Shown here: piece by piece, positions 16,262 through 27,900 of the stretch
How the letters are laid out: each line of letters opens with the position of its first letter
Numbering within the stretch: position 1 is the stretch's first letter
Assembly (NCBI RefSeq): GCF_003236175.1
Contig: NZ_QKTW01000014.1
Coordinates: 62,001 to 126,000 of the forward strand
DNA: 64,000 nt
Source of the DNA: Taibaiella soli
Lineage (GTDB): Bacteria; Bacteroidota; Bacteroidia; Chitinophagales; Chitinophagaceae
Direction: 5' to 3'
Notes under the pieces: generated by a model
The model's database searches: none
What the model saw: only the letters and a program-made list of their open reading frames with translations
What the model was told of the DNA's origin: nothing
Translations under genes and position numbers: made by a program

Positions 16262-18292
16262 ATGTCCAACCGATTAAAGAACGAACAAAGTCCATATTTG
16301 CTGCAGCACGCCCACAATCCTGTTGATTGGTATCCATGGGGTGATGAGGCGTTTGAGCGCGCAAAGGCCGAGAATAAGCCTGTAATCGTCAGCATTGGCT
16401 ATGCGGCGTGCCATTGGTGTCATGTAATGGAGCGGGAGAGTTTTGAGGATAAAACAGTTGCCGCGTATATGAATGAGCACTTTATTTGTATCAAAGTAGA
16501 TCGCGAAGAACATCCTGATGTAGACCACCTGTATATGGATGCGGTGCAGGCGATCAGCGGCAGTGGCGGCTGGCCTTTAAATGCGTTTGTGACGCCTGAA
16601 AGGATACCGTTTTATGGAGGTACTTATTTCCCGCCAGGCCCGGCATATAATCGTCCCTCATGGTCGCAGGTACTGCAGCGGATGAATGAAATCTGGCATC
16701 AGCAGCCGGGAGAAATAAAAACACAGACAACGCAGATGGTTCAGTTTCTGAAACAGACGGCTCAGACGAGCATGTCTTCAGATAAAACAGCAGACTGGAA
16801 TATGGACAGTTGTAGAAAGATGGTTGAAAACCTGCTGCAGATGGCCGATACAGAACAAGGTGGTTTTGGTCGCGCGCCGAAATTTCCGGGTACAATGGCA
16901 ATCAGTTTTTTACTGGAACATTATCATTTCACCAAACACGAACCATCATTAAAACAGGCATTACTCAGCCTTGATAAAATGCTTGAGGGCGGGATTTATG
17001 ACCAGCTGGGCGGTGGTTTTGCACGTTATGCAACCGATAACGAATGGCTGATTCCGCATTTCGAGAAAATGCTGTACGATAATGCGTTGCTGATTGTCAG
17101 CCTGGCAGACGCGTATGCTTTAACCAAAGAAAATCGTTACAAAAAAATAATAGAGGAGACCGTTGCTTTTGCTGATCGTGAACTCTGGAACGGAGTAGGT
17201 GGTTATTTCAGTGCGTTAGACGCAGACAGTGAAGGTGTGGAAGGGAAATATTACACATGGACATGGACAGAATGGGTGGATGCATTAGGTGGAAATGACG
17301 AAGTGGTAGCCGCTTATTTTGGTGTCAGCGAAGAAGGGAACTGGGAAGAAACAAATATTCTGAGTGTTGTTTCAACAGACGAAACATTGGCTGCGCGGTT
17401 TCTATTGCCGCTGGAAGAAATTCAAAACCGTATTGCGTCAGCAAAGACTAAACTTTTTGAATTTCGGAAGTCTAAGATCCGTCCTGCAACGGATGATAAA
17501 ACATTGCTTTCGTGGAATGCGCTGATGAATCTTGCGCTGACGAAAGCCGGGCAGGTATTGGAAAACGACGTTTACAAACAGAAGGCTACCGCACACATGC
17601 AGTGGTTGTTGCAGACGTTTGTAACACCGTCAGGAGATTTGCTGCATACCTGGAAGGACGGGATTGCCCGTATCAGCGCTAATCTGGATGATTACGCTTA
17701 TTTGATCCAGGCCCTGTTGCAGTTGGCTTCGGTGACCGGGGAACTCCGGTGGATACCAGAAGCAAAAAACTGGTGTGACTATGTTTTAACGCATTTCCAG
17801 CACGAGTCTGGCAACTTTTTTTATTTCACTTCCGATCTGCAAAAAGACATCCCAATTCGCAAACTTGATTTATACGACGGCGCTACACCTTCGGGTAATG
17901 CCGTAATGGCGCACAACCTGCTGTGGTTGGGCCTTTGTACAGAAAATCACAGTTGGCTGGAACAATCACATTTTATGATGCGTCAAACAGTATCGACAGC
18001 GATGCGGTATCCCTATTCTTTTGGGAACTGGTGTATTCTGGCACAGCGATATACTAAAGACCCCAAAACTGTCGTTTGTATAGGAGTGAAGGCTGGAATT
18101 CATGCTGCTGTATTGAGAGAATATTTTACTCCGAATTGCTACCTGATAGAAACAGTTGAAGAAAATTTTGAAATACCGGTGCTGAGAGACAAGTATTTTC
18201 AGGGAGAAAACTATATATTTGTTTGCACACGACAAGCGTGTCTGGCTCCCTATAAAGAGCCGGAAGCTGTTTTGCCCCTGATAAGAGGGTAG
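16262..18292 (+). CDS. Thioredoxin-domain protein of the YyaL / DUF255 family
   Basis: 676 residues from the ATG at 16262, where the family N-terminus begins ([21 protein letters not shown]). The open frame extends further upstream, but only through intergenic repeats. Residues 1-165 are the DUF255 thioredoxin-like domain with Cys50-His-Trp-Cys53. About 230-660 is the alpha/alpha-barrel (six-hairpin glycosidase-like) part, with [29 protein letters not shown] and [10 protein letters not shown] segments. Homologues include human SPATA20; the cellular role is not established. It stands alone after hemD. Confidence 0.92.
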   Translation: MSNRLKNEQSPYLLQHAHNPVDWYPWGDEAFERAKAENKPVIVSIGYAACHWCHVMERESFEDKTVAAYMNEHFICIKVDREEHPDVDHLYMDAVQAISGSGGWPLNAFVTPERIPFYGGTYFPPGPAYNRPSWSQVLQRMNEIWHQQPGEIKTQTTQMVQFLKQTAQTSMSSDKTADWNMDSCRKMVENLLQMADTEQGGFGRAPKFPGTMAISFLLEHYHFTKHEPSLKQALLSLDKMLEGGIYDQLGGGFARYATDNEWLIPHFEKMLYDNALLIVSLADAYALTKENRYKKIIEETVAFADRELWNGVGGYFSALDADSEGVEGKYYTWTWTEWVDALGGNDEVVAAYFGVSEEGNWEETNILSVVSTDETLAARFLLPLEEIQNRIASAKTKLFEFRKSKIRPATDDKTLLSWNALMNLALTKAGQVLENDVYKQKATAHMQWLLQTFVTPSGDLLHTWKDGIARISANLDDYAYLIQALLQLASVTGELRWIPEAKNWCDYVLTHFQHESGNFFYFTSDLQKDIPIRKLDLYDGATPSGNAVMAHNLLWLGLCTENHSWLEQSHFMMRQTVSTAMRYPYSFGNWCILAQRYTKDPKTVVCIGVKAGIHAAVLREYFTPNCYLIETVEENFEIPVLRDKYFQGENYIFVCTRQACLAPYKEPEAVLPLIRG

Positions 18293-18476
18293 GCAGGCTG
18301 GAAGTTTGATAGTTGGTCCATGCAATTCATTTTGAAATTCTTAACAAATTTTTTTGTGAGACTTGCATTTTTGGAAAAATCTTCAAATATTGTGTGCCAG
18401 TTTCATTGTAAGCAATACAAGTGAAACAGAAAAAATTACTTTATTTGCCAATCGCAAAAACAACAATAACAGTAGT

Positions 18477-19733
18477 ATGAAACAACTTTCCCTGAAGATC
18501 TCGGCTGTAGCATTACTGGCACTGGCTGCAAGCTGTGGAAAATCGGGTTCTGGAGGTCAACTGGTTGGTGAGCCAACTATGATGAACTACAAGGCGCCTG
18601 TACCACTCGGAATGGTGTACGTTCCCTCTGGTGTTTTGAAGATAGGAGCAAGCGACGAGGATGTACGTGGTAAAAACGACGCATTGGTTCGCACTGTCCA
18701 GATGACCGGATTTTACATGGATGCTACGGAAATCTCCAACTCCGAATATCGTCAGTTCACTAACTGGGTACGTGACTCTATCGCGCACACAACGTTGGGA
18801 GACTTTATCGATAACCCGGACGGAACGCAGCGTGTTGATATGCGCAAACGTATCAACTACCGTGATCAGGATGTTCAGGATCAGTTGTCAAACTTGTACA
18901 TTGCTGCTGAGCAGTCTGGCTGGGGCAAGAAAGAATTCGACAATTCAAAACTCGTGTTTCACTACGAAACGTTCGACTATGATGCGTCTATAAAAAATCC
19001 TGGACAACCGCGTCAAAGCTTTATCCGCAAATACGATCAGGCAATTTATCCGGATACAACAGTTTGGGTAAAACAATTCAGTTATTCATATAACGAACCG
19101 ATCGCAATGCAATACAACTGGTTCCCGGCATTCAACAACTATCCGGTTGTGGGTGTGAATTACAACCAGGCAAATGCTTTCTGTCACTGGCGTACAAACC
19201 TGTGGCGTTCTAACCGCGAAGGTCAGAAACTGTATTTTGAAGGTGAATTCCGTTTGCCGAATGAAATGCAATGGGAATGGGCAGCACGTGGTGGTCGTAA
19301 CCAGGCTCCTTACCCATGGGGTGGTCCTTACCTCGTAAACAAGAAAGGTTGTTACCTTGCAAACTTCAAGCCATTGCGCGGCAACTACGCAGCTGATGGT
19401 GGTCTTTATACAGTTCCGGTTCAGAGCTATTGGGCAAACGACTACGGTTTGTATAACATGGCCGGTAACGTAGCTGAATGGACAAGTTCACAATACTACG
19501 GTAGTTCATATGATGCCGTTGCAGACGTAAACCCTAACATCCAGGTAAAACTCCGCGAAAGCGACCCTCAATGGATGAAACGTATGGTGGTTCGTGGTGG
19601 TAGCTGGCGTGATGTTTCCTTCTACCTTCAGAATGGAACACGTGACTGGGAATATTCAGATACTGCTAAATCTTATATCGGTTTCCGTTGTATCTATCAG
19701 GAAATCGCACAATCCCTCACCAACAGACGTTAA
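18477..19733 (+). CDS. gldK: GldK, type IX secretion lipoprotein
   Basis: 418 residues from the ATG at 18477, where a lipoprotein signal starts (lipobox ALAASC, Cys20). The mature part is a formylglycine-generating-enzyme-like (FGE-sulfatase) domain: GMVYVPSGVLKIG, YPWGGPYL, GNVAEWTSS, RGGSWRD and GFRC. This is the GldK/PorK arrangement. With GldN it forms the periplasmic ring under the outer membrane in type IX secretion and gliding. The order gldK-L-M-N and tight spacing are as in other Bacteroidota. I could not identify a convincing promoter in the 184 bp upstream. Confidence 0.95.
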   Translation: MKQLSLKISAVALLALAASCGKSGSGGQLVGEPTMMNYKAPVPLGMVYVPSGVLKIGASDEDVRGKNDALVRTVQMTGFYMDATEISNSEYRQFTNWVRDSIAHTTLGDFIDNPDGTQRVDMRKRINYRDQDVQDQLSNLYIAAEQSGWGKKEFDNSKLVFHYETFDYDASIKNPGQPRQSFIRKYDQAIYPDTTVWVKQFSYSYNEPIAMQYNWFPAFNNYPVVGVNYNQANAFCHWRTNLWRSNREGQKLYFEGEFRLPNEMQWEWAARGGRNQAPYPWGGPYLVNKKGCYLANFKPLRGNYAADGGLYTVPVQSYWANDYGLYNMAGNVAEWTSSQYYGSSYDAVADVNPNIQVKLRESDPQWMKRMVVRGGSWRDVSFYLQNGTRDWEYSDTAKSYIGFRCIYQEIAQSLTNRR

Positions 19734-19777
19734 GTTTAAATTAGTTCATTTTTTCAAGCCAAAAGAAAAACAAAAAC

Positions 19778-20626
19778 ATGAATTCATTAGCACTGTTTTT
19801 TGAAACCAAACAGGGTAAATATCTTAAAAATCTGATCATTGGTCTTGGGGCCTCTGTGGTATTGTTAGGTGCGCTGTTTAAAATCCAGCACTGGAAAGGT
19901 GCAGGTGTGATGCTCACAGTAGGTATGTGTACAGAAGCATTCATTTTCGCAATCCTCGGTTTGCTCCCACCACATAAAGATTACTACTGGGAACGCTACT
20001 ATCCTAATCTGGACGAAAATCCACACGTAGAAGCTTACCGTAAAGGTGTTAAATTCCAACCTCCTACTGCTGCACTGGGTGCTGCTGGTGGTAATGGTGC
20101 AGGTGCTTCTGCTACTGCATCTCTGGATAAAATGCTCGAAGAAGCAAACGTTACTCCGGCTAATCTGAAACGCCTTAACGAAAACTTCCAGAAATTCGGA
20201 ATGACTGTAGATCAAATGAAAGACATCACTGATGTTACTGCTGCTACAGGTACTTACTCTCAGGCTGCACGCGAAACAGCTGAAGCGCTGGGTCAGATGA
20301 AAGGTACATTCCTTGGAGCTACGCAAACAATGACTGCGTTTAACAATGCAGCCGACGATACAGCGAAATTCCACCAACAAGTACAGGTTCTTTCTAAAAA
20401 CCTCGGTTCACTCAATCAGATTTACGAAGTTGAATTGCAGGATGCACATAACCACCTGAAAGCTATGAACAAATTCTATAGCAACCTGGTGAGCGCGTCA
20501 GACGCAATGGCTTCTAGTGCAGAAGATGCTAAAGCAGCTAAAGATCAAATTGGTATGTTGGCTAAAAACCTCACCGTACTCAACCAGATCTACGGTAACA
20601 TGCTGACTGCTATGCAGGGTCGTTAA
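19778..20626 (+). CDS. gldL: GldL, inner-membrane motor subunit of type IX secretion
   Basis: 282 residues. Two membrane helices (about 17-34 and 45-63) are followed by PPHKDYYWERYYP, a family signature, and a long helical cytoplasmic domain with heptad-like Leu/Ala spacing. Glu53 lies inside the second helix, at the place where a conserved buried acidic residue is known to be needed for proton-driven torque. GldL and GldM form the rotary motor that powers type IX secretion. It starts 44 bp after gldK. Confidence 0.95.
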   Translation: MNSLALFFETKQGKYLKNLIIGLGASVVLLGALFKIQHWKGAGVMLTVGMCTEAFIFAILGLLPPHKDYYWERYYPNLDENPHVEAYRKGVKFQPPTAALGAAGGNGAGASATASLDKMLEEANVTPANLKRLNENFQKFGMTVDQMKDITDVTAATGTYSQAARETAEALGQMKGTFLGATQTMTAFNNAADDTAKFHQQVQVLSKNLGSLNQIYEVELQDAHNHLKAMNKFYSNLVSASDAMASSAEDAKAAKDQIGMLAKNLTVLNQIYGNMLTAMQGR

Positions 20627-20703
20627 TAATTGTGCCGTGAGAAACGGCGCATTATGAGAAGTAAATCAAAATATTGTAGTAACCATAGTAAATTAATAAC
20701 AGG

Positions 20704-22266
20704 ATGTCTCTACCTAAAGAGCCGCGGCAGCTAATGATCAACCTGATGTACTTGGTGTTGACCGCTATGCTTGCCTTAAATGTGTCATCCGAAATCCTGC
20801 ATGCGTTCAAAACCATTAACAACAGCGTTTCTAAATCAAACGAAGCGATCAATGGTAAAAATAACGAGACCATGCTGGCATTTCAGGCGAACGAAGACAT
20901 GGACGGACAGAAGGAGCGTGTAAAGCCCTTCAACGATAAAGCAAAAGAAATATCGAAAGAAGCCGACAGAGTATATCAATATCTTGAAAACTGGAAGGAA
21001 CGCGTTGTAGCGGAAGCTGGTGGATATGATGTAGAAAACGGCGAAAAATCGATCAAACGTGAAGATGATATCAATGCTTCTACTCGTTTGTTGGTTGAAA
21101 ACAAAGGCGGCGATTCTATCAAAGCTCAGTTGGAAGCGCTTCGTAAATACATGCTGGATCGCGTGTCTGACTCTTCGAGAACAATGATGGGCCAACAGCT
21201 CGCTATTCAGATTGTGGATCCTAAGCCGAACGACAACAACCCACAGGGTGACTGGTCTACTGGTAACTTCTACAATATGCCTACTCTGGCAGCGGTAACA
21301 TTGTTCGCTAAAATGCAGAACGATATCCGTAACTCTGAAGCGATTGTAATTCAAAGATTATTTGATGAAGCAAACGCAAAACAAATTAAGTTCGATGCCA
21401 TCACTGCGATTGCTGTTCCTAAAACAAGCTACGCATTGCAGGGTCAGAAAGTAGAAGCTGAAATCATGGTTGCTGCCTATAACAAATCAGTAAACCCTCA
21501 GATCTCTTCTAGCTCTGGTCAGATCAAAATCGAAAACGGTGTAGGTCATTGGACTGGTAGTGCTGCCGGTGTTGGTATGCAAACAGTACGTGGTCAAATC
21601 ACACTGGATCTGGGTAGCCGCAAAATCACACAACCTTGGGATTTCCAATACATGGTAGGTTCTACAGGTGCGTCTATTCAGCTTGATAAAATGAATGTGT
21701 TCTACATCGGTGTTCCGAACCCAATCACAGTTTCTGCGGCTGGTTATTCAATGGAAGATGTAAGCATTTCAATCCCAGGTGCTGAAGTTCATGCAGATCC
21801 TGCAAGAGGTAAAGGTGCCTACAATGTAAGCGTTGGTAAACTCGGTGATATTGTAGCTTCTATTATCGCTAAGAAACATGAAGGTGGTACTGCTGAAGTT
21901 GGTAAAATGAAAATCCGCGTGAAAATGATTCCTGATCCGGAACCACAAGTAGGTGGTAAATCAGGAGGTATAATGCCAGCAAGTACTTTCCGTGTACAAA
22001 GCGGTGTCGCTGCGGTGTTGAAGAACTTTGACTTTGAAGCTTCATTTAAAATATTGAGTTACTCTTTCTCTATGACGAAAAAGCGTGATCCAGATATTAA
22101 AGGACCGTTTGTAGCTTCAAACGCATACTTCCACTCAAGCCCTCAGATTCAGGCTTTAGTAGAACAATGTAAACCAGGTGATATCGTTTATATCGATGAT
22201 ATTAAAGCTCAGGGCCCTGATGGACGTGTTCGTACCTTACCGACTATAGCATTTAAACTTAATTAG
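20704..22266 (+). CDS. gldM: GldM, periplasmic shaft of the type IX secretion motor
   Basis: 520 residues. MSLPKEPRQLMINLMYLVLTAMLALNVS contains the single N-terminal membrane helix (about 11-28), which packs inside the GldL ring. The remainder is periplasmic: a helical D1 region, then beta-rich domains with SGQIKIENGVGHWTGSA and the C-terminal GPFVASNAYFHSSPQIQALVEQ signature of GldM/PorM. It links the motor to the GldK/GldN ring. It is in operon with gldL and gldN (77 and 28 bp gaps). Confidence 0.95.
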   Translation: MSLPKEPRQLMINLMYLVLTAMLALNVSSEILHAFKTINNSVSKSNEAINGKNNETMLAFQANEDMDGQKERVKPFNDKAKEISKEADRVYQYLENWKERVVAEAGGYDVENGEKSIKREDDINASTRLLVENKGGDSIKAQLEALRKYMLDRVSDSSRTMMGQQLAIQIVDPKPNDNNPQGDWSTGNFYNMPTLAAVTLFAKMQNDIRNSEAIVIQRLFDEANAKQIKFDAITAIAVPKTSYALQGQKVEAEIMVAAYNKSVNPQISSSSGQIKIENGVGHWTGSAAGVGMQTVRGQITLDLGSRKITQPWDFQYMVGSTGASIQLDKMNVFYIGVPNPITVSAAGYSMEDVSISIPGAEVHADPARGKGAYNVSVGKLGDIVASIIAKKHEGGTAEVGKMKIRVKMIPDPEPQVGGKSGGIMPASTFRVQSGVAAVLKNFDFEASFKILSYSFSMTKKRDPDIKGPFVASNAYFHSSPQIQALVEQCKPGDIVYIDDIKAQGPDGRVRTLPTIAFKLN

Positions 22267-22294
22267 TATCATAATCAGCAAATTTTTTCAGGAT

Positions 22295-23212
22295 ATGAAA
22301 ATCCTCCATACATACAAGATTGCCGCGAGTGTAGCTTTAGCATGCATGAGCTCTGTATCTTTTGCTCAGTCGCCAAACATTACAGACCAAGCTCAGACGC
22401 AGATGAGCGCTGCAGATGCTGTAAATACTGCCTGGAAACCTTCTTTGGTTAAGGATGGTGTTTATGATCAAGCTCCGCATATCTCTAATCCGATTATGTG
22501 GCAGCCGATCCGCGAAGCCGACGTAATGTATAAAAAGAGAGTATGGCGTGAGATTGATATCCGTGAAAAACAAAACCAGGCGTTCCGTTACCCAGGTGAC
22601 GAGAATACAGGTGGCGGTTATTTCATTGAAATTTTGCTGGACGCTGTGAAAAAAGGTAAAATCAAAGCGTACTCAACTTTCGATGATCGTTTTACTACTG
22701 CTATGAGTAAGCAGGAGGTAATGGATCAGTTGACTGGTAAAGATGATTCTACATTAGTTACTGACGTTGTTACCGGCGCTCAGACTGTGCAGATCACACA
22801 CAAAGATTTCAACCCAGATTTGATCATTAAATACCGTATTAAGGAAGATTGGATTTTCGATCGCAACCAAGGCCGTATGGTAGTTCGTATCATTGGTATC
22901 GCTCCGATCGTTGCTAAAATCGACCCAACTACAGGTGAACCACGTGGCCAGTCTCCTTTGTTCTGGATCTACTATCCTGAAGCTCGTCAGGCATTGGCTC
23001 AGTACGAAGTATTTAACCCGGATAACGACGTTCAACGTCTGACATGGGATGATTTCTTCGAAAATCGTTTCTTCTCCAGCTACATCATCAAAGCAAGCAA
23101 TGGATTTGATGAGTACATCTCTAACCAATATCCAGGTATGGAGTCGCTGTACGAAGCTCAACGCATCAACGATCAAATCTTCAATAAAGAACATGATATG
23201 TGGGTTTATTAA
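22295..23212 (+). CDS. gldN: GldN, periplasmic ring protein of type IX secretion
   Basis: 305 residues with a signal peptide (1-24, SFAQ). The family segments ADVMYKKRVWREIDIREKQN, FNPDLIIKYRIKEDWIFDR and SPLFWIYYPEARQ are present, as in GldN/PorN. It partners GldK at the outer membrane. It is the last gene of the gld operon and is followed by a strong terminator. Confidence 0.95.
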   Translation: MKILHTYKIAASVALACMSSVSFAQSPNITDQAQTQMSAADAVNTAWKPSLVKDGVYDQAPHISNPIMWQPIREADVMYKKRVWREIDIREKQNQAFRYPGDENTGGGYFIEILLDAVKKGKIKAYSTFDDRFTTAMSKQEVMDQLTGKDDSTLVTDVVTGAQTVQITHKDFNPDLIIKYRIKEDWIFDRNQGRMVVRIIGIAPIVAKIDPTTGEPRGQSPLFWIYYPEARQALAQYEVFNPDNDVQRLTWDDFFENRFFSSYIIKASNGFDEYISNQYPGMESLYEAQRINDQIFNKEHDMWVY

Positions 23213-23235
23213 TCCCAGATCAAACAATACACAGA

Positions 23236-23270
23236 AACAGCCGGTCTCAAAACCGGCTGTTTTCTTTTCT
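23236..23270 (+). terminator. Terminator of the gldKLMN operon
   Basis: AACAGCCGGT and ACCGGCTGTT pair around CTCAAA and run into TTTCTTTTCT. This marks the end of the operon before comB. Confidence 0.9.
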
Positions 23271-23315
23271 ACTCTGCGCAAACTGTTCTAAATTGCGCCA
23301 CTTTTAGTTTTAGTT

Positions 23316-24050
23316 ATGTCCGATAGTGTTTTGCCTCGTTTAGAAATCTGCCTTTCTCCTGCTTTATTGCACCTTTTTGATACCAGGGATACGATTGTAG
23401 TAATCATTGATGTATTCCGTGCTACTTCGACGATCGCCGCTGCGCTTCATAATGGTGCTAAAAGTGTCATCCCGGTTGCATCTGTGCCTGAGTGTATTGA
23501 GATTGGTAAAAGGACGGAGAACAGCATTACAGCCGGCGAGCGCGATGGTAAAATAGCAGAAGGATTACAACATGGTAATTCTCCTTTGGAATACCCGAGC
23601 ACATTTGTGGAAGGTAAAACGCTGGTACTGACTACAACCAACGGAACACGTCTGTTGCATATGGTGGAAGACGCGGCTGAAATTATTACGGGCTCCTTCC
23701 TGAACCTTTCTGCGGTTTGCGATTTTCTGATTGCGCAGAAGAAAAATGTGTTGCTTGGTTGCGCTGCCTGGAAAGACCGTTTTAATCTTGAAGACACCTT
23801 ATTTGCAGGAGCGGTAGCTACAAAGGTTGCAGATCATTTTGCTACTAATTGTGATAGCGTTCGCGCTGCGAAATATCTGCACGAATCTGCCGTGGCAAAA
23901 GGAAACTATATAGATTTTCTGAGAGATAGTTCACACTACAAACGCCTCTCCGCCTATGGTCTGGAGCACGATATGGAATACTGCACCACACCTGATCAAC
24001 ACCCGGTAGTTCCTATTTTAAAAGGTGATAAACTTGTGATTCATCAATAG
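23316..24050 (+). CDS. comB: 2-phosphosulfolactate phosphatase family protein (ComB)
   Basis: 244 residues with the ComB signatures IDVFRATSTIAAAL (31-44), ITAGERDGK and TTTNGTRLL. ComB removes phosphate from 2-phospho-3-sulfolactate to give sulfolactate, a step of archaeal coenzyme M synthesis. Bacteroidota do not make coenzyme M, so here the product may feed another sulfonate route; sulfonolipids are known in gliding Bacteroidota, but this link is inference. It sits directly after the gld operon, separated by a terminator. Confidence 0.85.
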   Translation: MSDSVLPRLEICLSPALLHLFDTRDTIVVIIDVFRATSTIAAALHNGAKSVIPVASVPECIEIGKRTENSITAGERDGKIAEGLQHGNSPLEYPSTFVEGKTLVLTTTNGTRLLHMVEDAAEIITGSFLNLSAVCDFLIAQKKNVLLGCAAWKDRFNLEDTLFAGAVATKVADHFATNCDSVRAAKYLHESAVAKGNYIDFLRDSSHYKRLSAYGLEHDMEYCTTPDQHPVVPILKGDKLVIHQ

Positions 24051-24059
24051 TATTTAGTA

Positions 24060-24143
24060 TCAAGTACCAAGTATAAAGCTGTTGTAAATTAGAACCCAGT
24101 CATTTTACTAAACACAGCTGGCTACCTGATACTTGCTACTTGA
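24060..24143 (+). repeat. Inverted word-like repeat TCAAGTANCAAGTAT
   Basis: TCAAGTACCAAGTAT (24060-24074) and its complement with one mismatch (24129-24143) flank AGCTG/CAGCT, giving a nested stem-loop between the convergent comB and MBL-fold genes. Confidence 0.65.
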
Positions 24144-24155
24144 TTCCGCCGAAGG

Positions 24156-24794
24156 CTATTGAAGAAACGGGTTGTGTGTTTTCTCATGACCAACCGTAGT
24201 TGCTGGTCCGTGGCCTGGGTGAACTGCCGTATCATCTGGTAAGGTAAACAGCTGCGTTTCGATGCTACTGATCAGCGTTGCGAAATCGCCGCCAGGCAAG
24301 TCTGTACGGCCAATGCTGCCATAAAATAAAACATCCCCGCCGATTGCCCACTTACCCGGTGCATAGTAAAAAATAACGCTTCCAGGCGAATGGCCCGGTG
24401 CAAAGCGGATCTCTAGTGTTTCATCTCCAATCTTGAACGGTTCATTTTCTTTTAAGAAGAAATCCTGCACTGGCGCCTCCTTCAGCGGCAGACCAAACAT
24501 AGCAGCAGAAGTGGCGGCATTTTTCAATACAGGCAAGTCTTTCTCATGCAGTCCGAACGGAATATTGTATTTCTCTTTTACCGCCTGAATCCCAAGAATA
24601 TGATCGATGTGCGCGTGTGTATTGATGATTGCCTGCGGCTCCAGACCGTTCTCACTGATGTACTGAGTAAACCTCTTTGTCTCAGAAGCGTCATACATGC
24701 CTGGATCCACAATCCAGCATTGCTTTTTTTCGTTTATGATGAGGTAGGTATTTTCCTGAAACGGATTAAAGTTAAATGAGTGAATACGTAACAT
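24156..24794 (-). CDS. MBL-fold metallohydrolase (glyoxalase II-like)
   Basis: 212 residues with the metallo-beta-lactamase fold: THAHIDH (His60, His62, Asp64, His65), GHSPGS (His135), GGDVLFYGSIGR (Asp154) and HPGHGP (192-197). All di-metal ligands are present, so it should be active. The size and motifs fit the small glyoxalase-II-like/YcbL group of thioester hydrolases; the true substrate is unknown. A -7 box TAGATTTG is seen at 24827-24834 on the minus strand. Confidence 0.88.
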   Translation of the reverse strand: MLRIHSFNFNPFQENTYLIINEKKQCWIVDPGMYDASETKRFTQYISENGLEPQAIINTHAHIDHILGIQAVKEKYNIPFGLHEKDLPVLKNAATSAAMFGLPLKEAPVQDFFLKENEPFKIGDETLEIRFAPGHSPGSVIFYYAPGKWAIGGDVLFYGSIGRTDLPGGDFATLISSIETQLFTLPDDTAVHPGHGPATTVGHEKTHNPFLQ

Positions 24795-24900
24795 AAATAA
24801 GCAGATTTTTCAGTAATTTTCAATTGCAAATCTATTAATATTACGCGGTAGGAAAGGGTGGAGCATTTTTACAACAAGGATTAAAAACTGTTCTCATTTT

Positions 24901-27900
24901 ATGAGCATGTTTATCAAACAGAAGGCGGGACTTATTTCGGTATTTATTTTGGCATTAAGCTTGTTTTTCGTGGAAAAACCGCGGGCGCAAGCATACCTGG
25001 AGACTTATGGACAAAACCGCGTGCAGTACCGGAAATATAGCTGGAAATATTTCGATACAAAACACTTCAGAATTTATCATTATGATGCCGCCGGGCGTCA
25101 ACTGGCACGTTATATTGCGGAGCAGGCGGAGAAAGATCTTACAGTAATAGAAAAGCGCCTTGGCGGAGAATTCCCGCATCGTTTTAATATCATTCTATAT
25201 AACAACTACGACGAATACCGTCAAACGAACGTGGGCCTGAAATACGATTCTCAGTTTGAGAACGTGCCTGCCGGAACGGTCGATTTAGTCGGCGACAGAC
25301 TGGTTGTTTACTTTACCGGCATTCACACTGATCTGAGGAGACAATTGCGCTCAGGTATGAGCCGTGTGGTCATGGAACGTATGATCTTTGGTGAAAGTTT
25401 CCGCCAGATGGTAAAAAATGCCGTGTTGCTGAATCTGCCGCAATGGACTACCGATGGATTTATCGCTTACCTCGTGGATGGTTGGGATGCGAAAACGAAC
25501 AACGACTGGAAAAATCTGCTGGAAGAATATCCGCACAAAGGGTTTTATGAACTTGGCGAAATGAAGCCGGAACTGGCCGGTAAAGCTTTCTGGAAATTCG
25601 TGACAGAACGCTACGGTGAAGGCAGCATGAAAAACCTGTTGTATACAATGGAGCTGAAAAGTAGTCTGAATGAAGGCATTAAAATGGTATTCAACCAAAA
25701 CGTGCACAAGACTTATGATTCATGTGTGGCTTTCTATAAAAGGGTTTATACAGAAGAAAATACACGTACAGAAACGCCGGATAGCGCCAGCGCTTTGCTG
25801 GAAATAGATGTGCCGAAGGAGAATGGTATTGTGCGCTCAGTAACCGTGTCGCCAAAAGGGAATGATGTGGCCTATGTCTCATGGAAGTATGGCGAGTACC
25901 AGGTATACATCCAAAAAACAGAAAAAGAGAAAACCCGTTCGCTGATATTGGAAGGTGGTCGTCAGGATTACAATGAAGTAAATCCTGACCCGAATTATCC
26001 ATTGCTGGCTTGGTCTAATAATGGTTATAAACTGGCGATGGTTTATAAAAAGGGTACGCAGACCCGCATTCGCATTTACAGCTCGCTCAAAGCTAAGATT
26101 GAAAACTATGTGATTCCGGGTAATCGTTTTGATCGCGTGCTGGGGCTTTGCTTCATGGAGAATGATGATAAACTTGTTCTTTCCGCGATTAAGAAAAGCC
26201 AGACAGACCTTTATGAATTTACCATTAAAGGCAACAAAATAAAAAACATCACCAACGATGCCTGGGATGACCTGCAGCCATGGTTTGTAAGCGGCGGTGC
26301 ACACAAAGGAATTCTGTTTTTGTCAAACCGTCCGCAGGCCAATATGAATGTACCGATCGGTGTGAATGAACTTCCGGTAGGAACAATGAACGTTTTCTTT
26401 TACGACACAAAAACAGAGAGTCCTGTTTTGATGCGCTGCTCCAATATTACTAAAGGAGATATTTCACAACCGATTCAGTATGGCAACGATAATTTTGCCT
26501 ATCTCTATGATGTCAACGGCGTGCAGAATAAATACGTCGTGATGTTTAAACGTGATGTGCATAATATGGATTCCGCTTATGCAGTTCCCGTTACTAATTA
26601 CAGCCACAGTTTGTTGAATCATCAATACAATCCGGCAAGTAAACAGGTTGCAGATGTAATGCAGCAAGGCGACAAGGTGAAAATCTATTTCAAGCCACTA
26701 CAAATACCCGATTCCAATTTTGTGCCGAAACCATTGACGCAGGCGCTCTTGGTTGATACGAAGAGTCCCGACAGTACGAAGAGTGGGTTCCTGAATATCC
26801 AGACGCTGACAATGCCAGAAGTAGAATATGACGAAGTGGACGATTCAACAGCGAGTAGTACACATCCTTCGGTAATGAAAAGCGGCAATGCATTTCAATC
26901 TGAGTTTTCGGACACATCAGCTCCGAAACAGGCACCAAGACATGTACGTAAAGCCAAAGAAAAATCTTCCATTCCGGGACTTGCAGGTTTGCCTGTTGGT
27001 CCGGATAGTACTTATCTGAAGATGAAGGCGGAATCGTACAGGCTCAACTTTAAACCTGATTTCTTTACGATTCGTCTCGACAACAGCATATTGTTCAATA
27101 AATATCAGTCGGTACGTTATAATGGCGGATCATACTCCAATCCTGATCTGAGCGGTTTGCTGACAGTAAGTCTGAATGACGCGTTGGAAAACCATCGTTT
27201 TACAGGAGGTTTCCGCTTACCGATCAATTTCTCGGGTTTCACCTATTTTATGGAGTATGAAAACTTTACCCGGAGAACCGACTGGGGTATTTTGTACATG
27301 CGCACACAAAACAATTACAATTACGCAGTCAATTTCACAGATCCCAATACCGGTAGTCTTGTATACACCGAATACACAACCGGAAAGCTGTCTACGAATC
27401 TCGTACAGGGTTATGCTAATTTCCCGCTTGACCGTATTCGTAGTGTCCGTATGACTTTGGGTTTCCGCCAGGATGCGCTTGATTATAAAGCAATCGATAC
27501 GATCAGCCTGACTTATCTGCCGCGTGACAAGCAATACTGGACAATGAGCCGCGTTGAGTATGTGTTTGATAACAGCACCAGTCCTACTATGAATATCCAC
27601 CGTGGTTTCCGTTATAAATTCTTTGGTGAATACATGTACCAGATGAATAATAATGGTGGTGGCGTTTACAATATTGGTACCGATTTCCGTTTCTACCAGA
27701 AACTTTATCGCAACGCCATTCTCGCAACCCGTCTGGCGGGCGCGCATTCTGGTGGCGAACAAAAAATCTTATATACACTTGGTGGCGTTGATAACTGGAT
27801 CAATCCGCAGTACAATAATTTTGCGCCAACGAGCAATAGTACGACCTATGCTTTTCAGGCATTGGCAACGAGCATGAGAGGTTATCCTCAGAATGCCCGT

